NCBI GenBank assembly: GCA_964036155.1
Contig: OZ038422.1
Span: 10,997,201 to 11,061,200 of the forward strand
Direction: 5' to 3'
Source of the DNA: Diploscapter coronatus
Lineage: Eukaryota; Nematoda; Chromadorea; Rhabditida; Rhabditidae
Length of the DNA stretch: 64,000 nt
A program made the translations under genes and the position numbers. The number at the start of each line of letters is the position of its first letter. Within the stretch, counting starts at the first letter, position 1. The notes under the pieces are model-generated. The model was not told the DNA's origin. It made no database searches and saw nothing but the letters and a program-made list of their open reading frames with translations. Below, piece by piece: positions 25,862 through 38,500 of this stretch.

Positions 25862-28800
25862 ATGCAGCGCCGATCGAACGACCCGCGTGATTCTGATGGA
25901 CTCAAAGATACCATCCTCAAGGCCATCTACAACAATGTGGTATGAAATTAAAAAAAAAAAATTTTCAAAGCCAAAGAAATTGCAGAGTGAAGCCTCCGAG
26001 GCCCTGTCGTATCGCAATCCGTCCGAAAACACGACGACGCCTTCGTCGTCTAACTACGATGTGCATCGTGCGCAGTCGAGTCGCAGCGACGGTAATGTCT
26101 ACGGACATCACTCGCCGTTCTCCTTCAATGCACAACACTCGCTCAAAAGGTATCAAAACTTGTACAACAACCCAATAGGCTTTCATGCAAAAAAAAATCG
26201 AGAAAAAAACGACGAAATTTGCAGCGAGAACTTCAAGACGCCGCTGGTTTTGGACGTGCTATCGCCCGGATGCTCGGCGCCCCTCTCCCCATGCGTGCTA
26301 TCTGAAGCAAATCTCAGCAACCGCCGAACTAACGACTCGTTGATCAGTGGAAAGGTAAAATTTTGAGATTTTTGTGTCAAATCAATAATTTCCTTGTAAT
26401 TAACCGATTGTTGTTGTTCGGTGGGCAATTTTCGTCGGGGTAACGTGTGTTTTAGGCTTTGTCGATTAGATGAGACATTTGGCAGGCGGGCAAGTTGATG
26501 CGCTGTTAAGCGAGATTTATGATGACATCGGGAAATTAGAGGAGACATCGAAGAGTCTTGAGAGAATCAGAGGAAAATTTTATCAGGGATAATGGGTTAT
26601 TGAGACGCGGAAGAGAAAGCTAAGCCATCTTGCACCCACTGATATTTATTGCCACCTCGGCAGTGTAGAAATGTGCGCTCATTTATCGTCGCGAGCAGCA
26701 GAGGAAATATCTACATGTGTCTTGAGGGTAGAGCAGCAATGAAGAGATAGAGAATTGTCAGCCGAGAGTGTGATTTTGATTGGTTGATTGTAAAGAGGCA
26801 GGAGAGTAGAAGGAAGAGAAGAATGATAATGTGATAAGACATCATCGCTGCGATTTGTGGAATCCTCTTACTCCATGGTTTTTGAGAAAAATCTTGCTTC
26901 GATGAAGAATTGATTTATTTGAGTTTTGTACAATGACTAACCTCTTCCTTTGGAACAAGTAAACTATGTGAATAGGTAGGGAGAAAACAGGAAAGACAAT
27001 CTCTCGATGCTCGGTGCTAGTGCTAGCAGAGGTGATTTGTAATCCAACACCTCGGGTACGACACCTCTGGGTGTCAGGAATGGACGCGTCCAAAAGACAA
27101 GACGAGAGAAGCACTGCTCCTGCTCCTACAACTGCTGCTGCCTGGCACACTCAGCATATCGCTACTGTCATTTGACATGTCGAGTCAAATCGCGGTCGTC
27201 GAAATTTGACACGTTTAACACTTCGTTAGACTAAACTATGAGTGGCAAGTCGAATTTCTTTGACGCTCAAGAACGCGGAATTTTGCACAAGCAAGGTGTG
27301 AGCCGAAACCCTGCACCGCACCGCATATCGCAGCGGGCGAAAATCTCGATTGTCTGTTACAAAGAGGTGTTATTAGTGCAACAGCAGCAGGAATTTTAAC
27401 ACAGATATGATTGATAAGCGTAGAATGTTGCAGACTACGGTAGCACACTTGCAAACAGCTTTTACGAAATGCTATTTCAAGAAGCGATTATTTCGTTCAA
27501 AGACCCTCATGTCGATTACCGTAGTTTGAATTTTGTTCAATTCCCCAGAAAAGTGCTTGTAAAAGATAAGTGGTAAGCCAGCAGAGCATCTTTCGCACTA
27601 AATATGGCTATTCTGTTGTGAACAACAGTGAGCAGAAGAAGAGGTCGTCCATTTTCAGCCCACCGAATAAATAACCTTTGATGGGCGCGCTTCTCCTTTC
27701 GATGTGGAATAAAAACTCGAATGAAATTAGAGCGCACACTGAAAGAGAAGCGCCCGGAGTGAGTAAGTGAGAAGACAAACTTTTCACTACACGAATTACC
27801 GGAAAAATTATTGAGTACGACGAAAAATACGGGCAGGCGAATAATTATACAAACTCTTTTCGAACCTTTGTAAAGATGAGGGACTTTGAAAAGGAGGAAG
27901 ATGTTTAGAATTATTCGAGAAGATAGAGGAATTTCGAACCACAGATTGTTTGAGCCGATGTATTGTGTATGTTGCAGAGGTATGGAGACAATTAAAAGTT
28001 GCCACTACATATGTTTCGAAGCTTAGAGCGCTGGTTTATGAGTTTTGAATGGGATGTTTGGAGATTGAGTGGATAAAGATAGGGAGAAATAGAGTGACCT
28101 AAAGAAACGAAGATAGAGGGAAAGAGAGCGAATAAGATTCATTGGCCGGCTCAAGCAACTGTTCCACTTGTAACCATTCGAAAGTCGTGGAAATGTTATC
28201 GAAGTTTGAAAAAAAACAAGAAAATTAGAGGATCCGACTACTCATGATGCCATCAAATAATCATGAGTGACTTCTCGGAACCAAATTTAGCCGAATAATC
28301 GAAATTTCGATTAAATGGTCCACATTTATGTTAATTAGATGTGGTTTCGGCAGGATATGAGGGTGGGACCGAAAGAGATAATCACTATTCTGAGACCTTA
28401 AATTGGAGGACCATAAATTTTGTCTTCCTTTGAGCTCGAAAATGGCGAAATTACAGCCGCACCCTCAACCAATTATGAAATTACAATCGAGTTCCTGCAA
28501 AAATGTCTATGTGTTTCAGTTACGCAAAGTTCGAGAATAATGACATGTCATAGATGAGAAAAACGATTCGCCCTCGATTATCGGCCGGAAAGCCTTGTTA
28601 ATGAAATGAGTGAGGGTGGTTTCACTTGAGGTTTTGGTCTCGGAATTCGCCGCTGATCGACTGAAGTTTGTAATTGAGGAACGATAATTATGCGTGATAA
28701 TTGTCGCATCCGAGTAAATTCGGCTATTTTGAGCGATTAGCGTGAGGGTGTAACGTGGGCTTGTTTTCGAATGTTTTGGATGGATTTGAATTACAGAAAT

Positions 28801-31800
28801 TTTGCAGGGATCAATTTTCAATTGGCCTGAATTTCTGTGGATTGGTTCTCTATTCCAATTTATACGCGCAATCTAACCGACCCTCCCAAAATGTGCTCCG
28901 AAATGGGTCAGATAATGTAGATAATCTTAATGAAGTGGGGAAGCGACTGTCCGTTCTCCTAGTGCGCATTCGGTATGTGAGAGAGCTTCTATGGCAGCTT
29001 TTACTCGGTTAAGTGGTCGGTCGGAGAATTTAGGGGGATCTAATGACTCAGTCGCTGTGTGAAAGAGCGTACGTGTTTACTTGTGTTAGGCAATCTCGAG
29101 TGGAGTATAGAAGGCATATCATCTGGACTTATTGTTGGAAAAAGTAAAAAAAAAAGATCTTTCCTGGAATCCCCAACACTTCTACTTTTGGCCGCATGAA
29201 ATTATGCTTTTAAAATGTCATCATAAAAATTGCGAACTATTATATGAAAAGATGATAACACATCTTTAGCTCGTTCTACCTATGGTAGTTCCCAAGTTCT
29301 GCAGAAACTAGGCTAAATTGGCGAGGGAGTGAGACTGGGGAGCATGTTGAGGGTGTTCATTTTCTTGTAAATTACTATGGAGGACAAGTAAAACCGCTAG
29401 TTGAACTCGGCAAATTCTGGGGAGCAAAACTAAAACTACTGTCTCAGGGCATAATTGCTTCTCTAATTGAGGAAAACTGTGTCCGATATTTCAAAAAGTC
29501 AACTGTAAAATCGAGGGGTTTTGTCGCAGATTTATTGGTGGTTTTGATTGATGAGTTGGATTGGGAATAGTGAGAAAGATATCGTAAATAAATTAGAATA
29601 TACGCTCGACATGTGGTTGGTCACAAGTTTCTTAAGACTTTAGGACGCATATGGAATTCATTCTAAATGCGGAGAAGACACTGATTTTGTTTATGTTACA
29701 AGTTTCGTCGATAGGTTACTGTATAGTGAAAGTTCCTTCATTCTCGCGGATTCGAATGTGTGGACCTTGGGATGATCGCGCGTATTTGGTGTCATGAATG
29801 GATTAGGATAATCTCGTTTTGTCCTCAATCACTCGAACAATAGCGTAACACACTTGACTAATCTCAACTTTTCGAGGATATTCATGCCATTACGCAATGA
29901 GAATGATGAATATGGTATTTTGAATGAATTTGTTTTTGATTCTACGTCCTTGACTCGGATCATGGGTAAAGACCGGATAATTGTGGTAATGATAGATGAA
30001 TAACATGTGGCAGAGTTCCCTAACCGAAATCAAGACTACCCAATGTTTTGGCTGATTGAATAACACTTACCTCCCCTCGCGCAGCATCTTAGACGGTTTT
30101 GTTTCCGCGTTTCTCAGGCTCTCTCAGTTCCTAGGGCTATTTTTCGAGTCAATTTTTGTCCAGATGATATGCTAAGTGAGCGATCTCGTATAATAATAAC
30201 GCATTATAAACATGTGTGAAGAAAGATGAAGTGGCATAGAGAATTGAGAGAAGGGACTCAGAGACACTTTGTTATATTTGAGGGGGACCTAAATGATGAA
30301 ATTATGAGGTGGAAAATGATGGATTGCCGGTGGCAATTTTTAGGATATTGCAAGATATTATTTGAAGTCTACTTGGAGTTCATATTTTAACCTCATTAAA
30401 TCTACAGTATTCTTTCCTTGTTAGTGTTTCTGCAACGTGATGAAGCTACATCAGCAAGCCTTCGGTTACTAAAACCAGTCTAATCTAGTATGCAATCCAA
30501 TGCGCTAAAAGTAAAATGCCGCGGCCGCCATTATACGCGTGTCAAATAAATGTGAGTAAATCTACGCCGAAATGAATGGAATAAGCGAGTTTGACGAGGA
30601 TTTTTCGAAGCTTTAAACGTTTCAAAGCGACTCAGATAATTTGAATGGAGTGTCGTGTGACAATTTAGCGCTAGTGAATGAGCGTTATATGGTAGTCTAT
30701 TCAAGTCGAGAATTACTAATGTGGCACTTTTCTGAGGAAGTAAAAAATGGTGTTTCAGTATCAGAGCATCTTTATGAGAGTGGGAATTTGACCAGGGTAC
30801 TAAAATCACGGAGTAAAAGCTGATCTTCAGGGTGTGACGGCTTACACCTAGATGATACAGGTGCAGTTAAATTAAAAAAAAAAAAAACAAAAACGAATTT
30901 TATAATGAGATTTTCGTCATCTAGGAATCTTTTAATTGAATAGGTTTCATGGGTAATTTATTTTTGCAAAGTTGTGAGCGACGGACAGATGAACAACTTT
31001 CTTCCTTTGATATGTCCCCAACTCGAGACAAAATCCCTCAAATTGGAGTTCAAAGTTTTAAAACGTTAATTAAATAACATTAGACATCCGTTCAATCAAG
31101 TCCCCAATCTTCAGATGATAGAATCGAATCTTGAGAACATTTCTGACAAAAATTATGCTCCTAGGGATCTCGCCGCAAGGCATAGTACCGATTACCGATT
31201 TTGTTTTTCCGCATTATAAGTGAAAATTTGGATACGTTAATTCGGCACTGAAATAAGCAATCAGTCAGTTTTCATTCATTTCTGCAATAGCTCCGCGAAT
31301 TCTTACCGCTCTTTTTCAAATGAACGAGAAATTATGATTTTGGATAACTTACAATCGTTTAAATATGTTCAAATTCTGACTGCAAATTCAATTGATGAAA
31401 AGAATGTTAGTAGAAATGAAAGTTCGGAGGACGTTTTCTCGACGGTATAACTTTTGATGGGATTATCCATTTTGAACACGGTAAAAAGTTCCAGCATTAA
31501 CAAAAATCGATATTTCACATGGACAAATTTTTTCTATCCACCAGTCTTCTTATTTCAAAATCCACTTGCGCACTCTACTTATATCCTCAGTTCTTATTCT
31601 TCGGCTATTGAAACGATGAATCGAATTATTTTGCAGACAAGTACCGTAATCCTATAGAGAAAGATTTGTAGAGAATAAGAAAATGGGGCTGCGCACGCCG
31701 CGCCGATCTTGTTACATACATAGAGGAGCGGCCCGCGAAAAAGTATTAAGAGGCAGGAAAATAGAGATTGAAGGCGAATTAGACACTGAGAAGTTCTTGA

Positions 31801-34800
31801 AATGAGGCGCACTGCACTCTTCAAATGTGAATTATTATTTTTGACAACTTTAAGAGGGACTAACGCTCGATCGGTCGGCGGGTCGTCTTTTGCGATGTGA
31901 ATTTGTTGACCTCAAATACAACAACGGCTGTATTTTGGGGATTACTGTAGAAATGAATTTGATCGTAATTATCCGAGTTTTTGTAAGAACGTATAAAATT
32001 GAAAGGACGACCGAAATCTTATACCCAATACACCCATGTGGGCGACTATTTACCTTATTAGGTAAGAAAAAGCGGAGAAAAAGGAGCCGCGCAACAATTA
32101 GAGGCATTTTTTCATAAAGAAAAATGACTGAGAAATATGAATGGTCAATAAATGAGTGAAATTGTGGTCATCTTGAAGATTATTTGTGGATGAAATCATG
32201 GAAATCAAAGATTTGATGTAAATTTCAGTTGACAATGGTCCAAATTCGAGAATTGTAATTGGCGAGATCGGGAAGAGCGATAGGTTTGTAGCGAGGAAAA
32301 TTTGCCGCCAGTGTTGCGCAGGTTTCGTGAGAATGAAAGATAACCGAAAATTGAGAGGCAAAGGAAAACGGGCCGAGCCTATGAACTGTCGGATGAAATT
32401 AGACGATTTCACACGTGATGAGCCGCGGAGGGCACGAAATGGAAGTCGGATCGAATCCATCGATTTTGCATTACATTTCGACAAATCTGAAACAAGGGAT
32501 TTTCGGAAAACGAAGTTCTTTTCTCGATATCAGTTAAAGAATGGAAATGGTTCAATGATAGATCAGAATAATTACGAGAAATGACATTAACCTAGAGCGA
32601 TGAGCTAGTAAATGATACATCCTGTTATGTATGCACGCCAAGATAATTCGCGCCAATAATACAAAGCTCAACTGGAGGAAATTACAAGCTCGAAAATAGT
32701 GAGAGACATGAGAGGGCGCAAAGATAATCCCTAAAATTGTAAATTGCTAGACGAGAGCATGTGCCGATAAATTACGCTATGTTAATAAATTTGACCCCCC
32801 TATGAATGGGGATCAAGTTATGAGACAATATGAAACAGGGGGACTACTGTAGCCAAGGATTAATAGGTGGAACATAACTAGATCGGCGCGGAGAAATCGT
32901 GTAGATTCGAAAAAGTTACTGCTGCGTGTGGATGAAACAAGGCAAAAACTAGACACAACCGTGTATGGGCATTATACACATAATTGGACGACGAAATCCG
33001 TGTGTGTGTGTGTGTGCGTGCATTAAAGTTGAAATGAATTGTGGATACGGTAATTTGTTGGGCAGAAATGGAGAATTTTATGAGCCGAATTCGACATGAC
33101 AGGGACAAAATAATAATCGTGATTTGATATTGTCGAGAGGAATTGTGAGTCAGGTCAAAACATTAGTCGATATCGAAAAAGACATTTTCGAGATGATATT
33201 TGGAAAAGAAAATGGTTTTGGGAAAGAAACATTTGTTCCAAGATTAGGAAAATGATACAACTTAAAATTAGAAAAAAAAAAAAAAACGTTTTTCAGGAAA
33301 ACCGCTTCTCGTTCTCCGCCTTCGATAGGACGATCTTCGAGTCGTATGGTATCAAGTGGTTCCGCGCCTGCAGGACCGGCGACCTGTTCACCGCGAAGAG
33401 TCTCCTGGATGCGCATGTAAGAAAGGCGAATGAAAGCGCGGATACAAAATCGATTTCCAGCCGGAACTCATCTCGTTCGGCATCGGCATTCACCACGAGC
33501 ACACGTGCGTCCATCTGGCCTGCTCCGGATCGTACCTCGAGCTGATGTCGCTCCTCAAGAGTCGCGGTGCGGACTTCAATGCGAGAACTTCGGTGTGTTC
33601 ATTTCTTTACTTGTTTGCTTCATTTCTCAACAAATCCCTTCAGGCCGGCTACACGGTGCTTCACCTGGCTGCTATCAGAAACGACAAGCGCATGGTGAGG
33701 ATGCTGGTCGAAAAATACGGTAAGGAGAAACTCCGATTGAACTTGAGAAATTGATATACGACGAATCGAAGAGATTAGTGCGAAAGCTTCATTAGATTGT
33801 CGTATATTTGCTATCGTTCAAGTCATAAAGAAATAGAAGGAGAAATGAAGAGAGGAAGGGGAATGGAGTCTTATTATTTGACTATTTGTGCTCATATCAG
33901 CAGCAGGTAGTCGGTGCGCTAGAATCTCTTTCGAGCAAGAGAAGGAAAATAGAACAGGAAATTGAGAGACCAACGCAGAACAAGCCGCGAAACGGCTCTC
34001 GACTATTTCTCCGATTTGATCGAGAGAGGCTGTTAATCTGTGTAAGCTATCGTATCGTATCGGTCTGGTGAAAAGACGGCGAAGGATAGAAGAACTTGAG
34101 GAGGGAATAAAGAAGATGAAGCTACTGTCAACAAGATCATTTCCCCTTCCACTCTTCAAATACTGTAGCGAATGATAAGCACGAGGGACTGAAAATATGA
34201 TTTCAAAAATAATAATGAAATTGATTTTCAGGAGTCGACCCGACGATCACGGACATGCTCGGATACACGTACGAACACTACGCGCCGTGGATCATCGAAC
34301 ACGCCTACAAATGCGGTAGGTATTTTCGACCGCACAAAATCAAAGAATGACTATGTGATCTAAGAAATGCGCACTTTTCGCGTCAATCTAATGTTTCCGC
34401 ATGTATGTGCAAGCGGTGAAGCAGCAACGTTCGCGCGGATTTGACAGCTCGCGTTTTTCTTGCGGAAGCGCAAAGCGTGGACGTTTGTTGCGTCATCGCG
34501 TCAAGATGCGTCAATGGAAACATTTGTAGAGCTGTCATTTGACGTTGTTCTTGGAAATCTAAAACTTGGATATCTGGGGGATAAAGGAATATCCTTGGGA
34601 ATTTATTTGACGACTCTGGAGGAAAGATCTGACGCTCTGATATAACTGTCTTGTGATAGTTGATGAGCTAAAGACAATCGAAAATGAGAAATGTTGGTCG
34701 TCGGCCTCTTGCAAAAGCAGGAATTCACTCTCGAGTGGACGACGACCGTATCATCAAATCGCAATCATTTTGCGGGCCCCGATTAGCAATGATAGTGCTA

Positions 34801-35588
34801 GTTTTCTCTGAGCACTATTGGAATTAAATGCTATTTCCAAGGTGTCCGCACAATTTGTTCGCAAGCAGCTGCGGTGATTTGATCGAGATTCGAGAGCACG
34901 ATTAATGAGCGTCCGATCGGTCGGTGAAAAATGATGATTACGGGGACCGAAATGGGGGAAATTCCTATACAAGACGATTTTATAAATCTAAGTTCATAGT
35001 GAAATGTGAAAGGTTCAATTGGCAAAATTGCAAATTCATTTGTGTTTACAGAATTTTAACCGACGAGATTCACAAAGTATGGGATAAGGGAGCAGCGGGT
35101 TTGACAAGTTTTGACAGCTGCATATACAGGCAGTCGGAGGTCTGTTTGACGCTCTGTAAATGAGACGAGATATTGTTGAACTTTGAGAGAATTAAAGAAA
35201 ATGGGTATAATTGTGAGAAAATGAGGTAGAGATGGAGATTTTGAAGAGGGTAAAGGGCAGAGAGTACTGTGACATTGGCGTGTTGTTCTAGCACAGCGGA
35301 TTGACGTGAAAAGTGCGCATTAGAACAATAATAGAGGGATCATACGACTAGTGGGACGTAAATGTACAAAATCATGATGGAATTTTAGGTGACAACAGAT
35401 TTTCGCCCAGATGTACCACACCATCGACTGGGTCTACTGATACGGGCTCGAATAAGGTTTTTTTTTAGAAAAATCACATTTTATTGAGATTCGAAGTTCA
35501 GGTTTCGAATCTGTTTCGGATTCCCTCGACGATTGCCGACCCTCTGCGTCAGATCGTCAGCTACGCCGAGTCGAAGCTCACCAAATAG
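25862..35588 (+). CDS. SOWAH (sosondowah)-like ankyrin repeat protein
   Basis: Predicted 291 residues from exons 25862-25939, 25986-26149, 26225-26354, 33297-33416, 33461-33592, 33644-33719, 34232-34315 and 35497-35588. The start follows an acceptor-like CAAAATTCAG by 11 nt, fitting trans-splicing. Residues 1-124 are polar, Ser/Asn-rich and unstructured. Residues 125-235 form a compact ankyrin region: GIKWFRACRTGDLFTAKSLL, then EHTCVHLACSGSYLELMSLL, then NARTSAGYTVLHLAAI with MVRMLVEKYG. The NARTSxGYTxLHLAA core with the following VDxxxxDxxGYT matches SOWAH family proteins, whose function is poorly known. The last junction is the weakest: the first acceptor in phase is GAAG at 35496. The intron between the N-terminal and ankyrin parts is 6.9 kb. 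All phases agree across it, but it rests on phase alone, so the 5' exons could belong to another transcript. Being beside Iroquois strengthens the family call. Confidence 0.72.
26355..33296 (+). other. 6.9-kb intron of the SOWAH-like gene
   Basis: By far the largest intron in the window; most others are 40-400 nt. No nested gene is evident; open frames up to about 130 codons here have no codon bias or recognisable motifs. It carries AT-rich homeodomain-type sites (TTAATTAA near 31066-31072, GTTAATTAG near 28330) and a (TG)n run at 33001-33016. The sense strand is purine-rich in long stretches, for example 28021-28140, unlike the T-rich introns of the other plus-strand genes. By analogy with other bilaterians it is a candidate home for Iroquois enhancers. 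Confidence 0.55.
33001..33016. repeat. (TG)n microsatellite
   Basis: Eight TG units near the 3' end of the long SOWAH-like intron. Confidence 0.8.
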
Positions 35589-38500
35589 GTCGATATTTTA
35601 AAAATCTGAAAGGAGCGAAGACGCAATTTTAGAAAGTATTGCTTTAGGATGATTTTATCATTTGTTTCTATAAAAATTTTTTGGAAAAAACAAGTCTACA
35701 AGCATTGTATGGTTAAAAATCATTGACCTGGAAACTTGCTGTCAAAAATCAAAGGAGAACCGGCTAATGAGTGAGCGAGAGGATATTGTAAAGATATCGG
35801 TAGATAAAGAACGGATTTATGAAATCTGGATGCTAAATCGAGCGGACAATGACAAGGTGTTGGACTAGACCAAACATGGATAATTATGCTAATTTTCGGG
35901 GGATATTTTAGGGACCGAATTTTCATGTTAATCGCTAATTAGGTGGTCGTATTTTGGGATGACATTAGGATCAGACACGTTTTGCATAATTTTCAATTTA
36001 GATGCGTGGTTAGAACATTACCAACTAGACTAGTCATAATTGGAATGGGAGAATTAGTGTTTCGGACATATTGAACATGCCATATTTGAAATTTAAGCCA
36101 AGAAGCATAAGAAATGACAAAAAATGAAGTTCAGGGTGTATGGTTGGTTTCTTGACTTTTTGCTCCATCATATGACAACAGGATTTATCATAGTTCGAGA
36201 ACAGGCCAGAAACTACAGTACCTTTCCTTGCGTAGGCGTATTGATTTCGTGGTTTTCGTGCTCGAATTCGAATCCTATCAGTTCGTTTTAGTTGAGACTG
36301 CTCTGTTCGCAACGATTGTTTGCACGAAACGCTACTCGGATTTTCATCGGATTATCTATCTTCCATCTCTTCATTTCAAATGATATTTCCTAGCTTCTCC
36401 TCAATTCTTATCACGATATCAAATCAGACTGATTTTTCGCAAATACACCCCCCGTGCAAAGAATGAGAGAGTGAGAGAGCACAGAGGCTTGTTCGCACAA
36501 AAGTTTTGAGGTAATTGGGATGCGATTGATGAATCTGGCTGGAAAACGATGAAGAAATGGAAGGTTTTACGAGTGGGGATCTAGTTTTTCTGATAATATT
36601 TAGAATCGTTCTATTTTCTAGCTCTACAGTAATCCGAAACCCCGGAATATCTCCTCTCCCATCGATGTCTGTCTGCTATCGCGTGAATTAACACGTGTCA
36701 GGACGCGTTTTTGCGTACGTCCTTTCAACTCTGACGAGTGAATGCCCCTTGTAGTGTATAATCAAATCCGTATTGTACAGAGAAAGTATAGACCCAAATA
36801 GCATATTACCGTAATTATATGCGTGAAAAGGCCGGGAGAGAAAGGGGTTTTACCGCAAAGGGCCGAATATAACAACTTTCTAACGAGTCGACAGACACAC
36901 ATGTGGTGTCGAAGAGAGAAAGATGGGATGAGATGATCCCATAGGCCTTTAATGTGAAGATAATGAGACTATTGGGTAGAGATTTGAAAATGACGATTGA
37001 TTTTTGGGACTTTTACCAAAGCTCGTGGTAACGCTATCATTTAGCTAGTGTCCATTGCGTATTTCATTTCTGCTGGAAAGAACGACTTACCATGGGCTTA
37101 TCTACTTGGGGCCCCCTACGTTTGGTATCTTCAAAATTGTCTATGCTTTGGCATCAAAACCTATATTGATTTTGGCACACGTGCTCCATTCTCTGATAGA
37201 TGATGGATCATGAAGAGCCGAGAGCATGGAAAGAATCAGACAAAGACTTTTGGAGAGGAAATGTTTTTGCTTTTTGCGTCAATGAGAGGTCCGAGCTGTC
37301 AGAAATTATCATTATCATTTTATCAGGATGTGCCAGACGGCTTTCGAGTCCTATCTTTCATCAATAGGCGAGTGAACATCACTTATCTCCCTTCAGTATC
37401 AGTTAACACGTGTCGATAATTGTGTAAAACGGGCCGAACAAGAGGTGGATGAAAGGGATGGGCTACCGTAATCCCCTTTACTCGAAGATATGATTGAGGG
37501 ACCAAAATTCTTGATGAAATTAGATTCTTTCATAGACCATACGATTTATGCAACTTTTCTGATTGATATGTATGTTTTGAATCAGAACACGGTCATAATC
37601 TCGATGACTAAACTGTCTGATAGTGGAAATAGCACTTGACAAAGTGTTGGCATGAAATATTATCGAAAGACGTGGATGTCTGTATTTGCACTATGTAAAT
37701 CAGAATGTTGGAATGTTTAGAACTGGAAAAGGTACTTGGCAGAAATAGTTTTGTAAATCGAGACAGAGCAAAAGAAGTTAGAATCGAGAAATGCAATGGA
37801 GTAGAGAGGACAAGTTTTGCCGATAGCATTAGATAGTGCTTGTTGACAGCTGGGATTAGCATTCAAGCACTTTTTGTAGGTTTAGCTGACAAAACATAGG
37901 TTTTCTGGAAAGAAAAACTCAGGGGTTTAGAAATCGATCGATTTGGATACTGTCAACTTAGATGATAATCGATATGAAAATGTTTACTATCGCAAGTCGT
38001 AAATATCACAGAGCAAATCATTTATAATCGTATAAAATCCGAGAGGTATCGACACAAGATTTAGACTAATGAATGTGCTAAAGGTTAGGCCAGAAAGATG
38101 GAGGATTTTAGGAGAAGAAAAGAAAGAGGGATAAATGAAGATAAAGACCTGGCGATATGTCATCGCTAGGTGAGCAGGAACGCGCGAGAGCTTGGACACC
38201 TCATTAATTAACGACTGGCCAATCGATGGGTCAACTTTGAGGTTGGAATAGATTGGGAGAATTTTTCCCCAAAATGAGAACTTTTTCCCAGGAATGGGAG
38301 GAAAGTACTGAAGGACGCAATATGATAGAGGAATTTTGAAAATAAAAATAACTAGGAAAAATTCGACATGCTCCAAATACGGTCAAAATTAATGCCATGC
38401 CGATCGACTATATCAGGTTACGATCTCGACAAATAAAGCTAAATACCGCTTAACGGGTCATTGGAGCTCGGATTAAGAGATTTTACTAAAACATTGGAGA

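Noticed and set aside
32098..32484. 128-codon open frame on the minus strand inside the long SOWAH-like intron
   Set aside because: No recognisable domain and no third-position GC bias as seen in real exons here; considered chance.
37987..38376. 129-codon open frame on the minus strand
   Set aside because: Hydrophobic composition from AT/T-rich non-coding DNA; no codon bias, motif or flanking splice signals.
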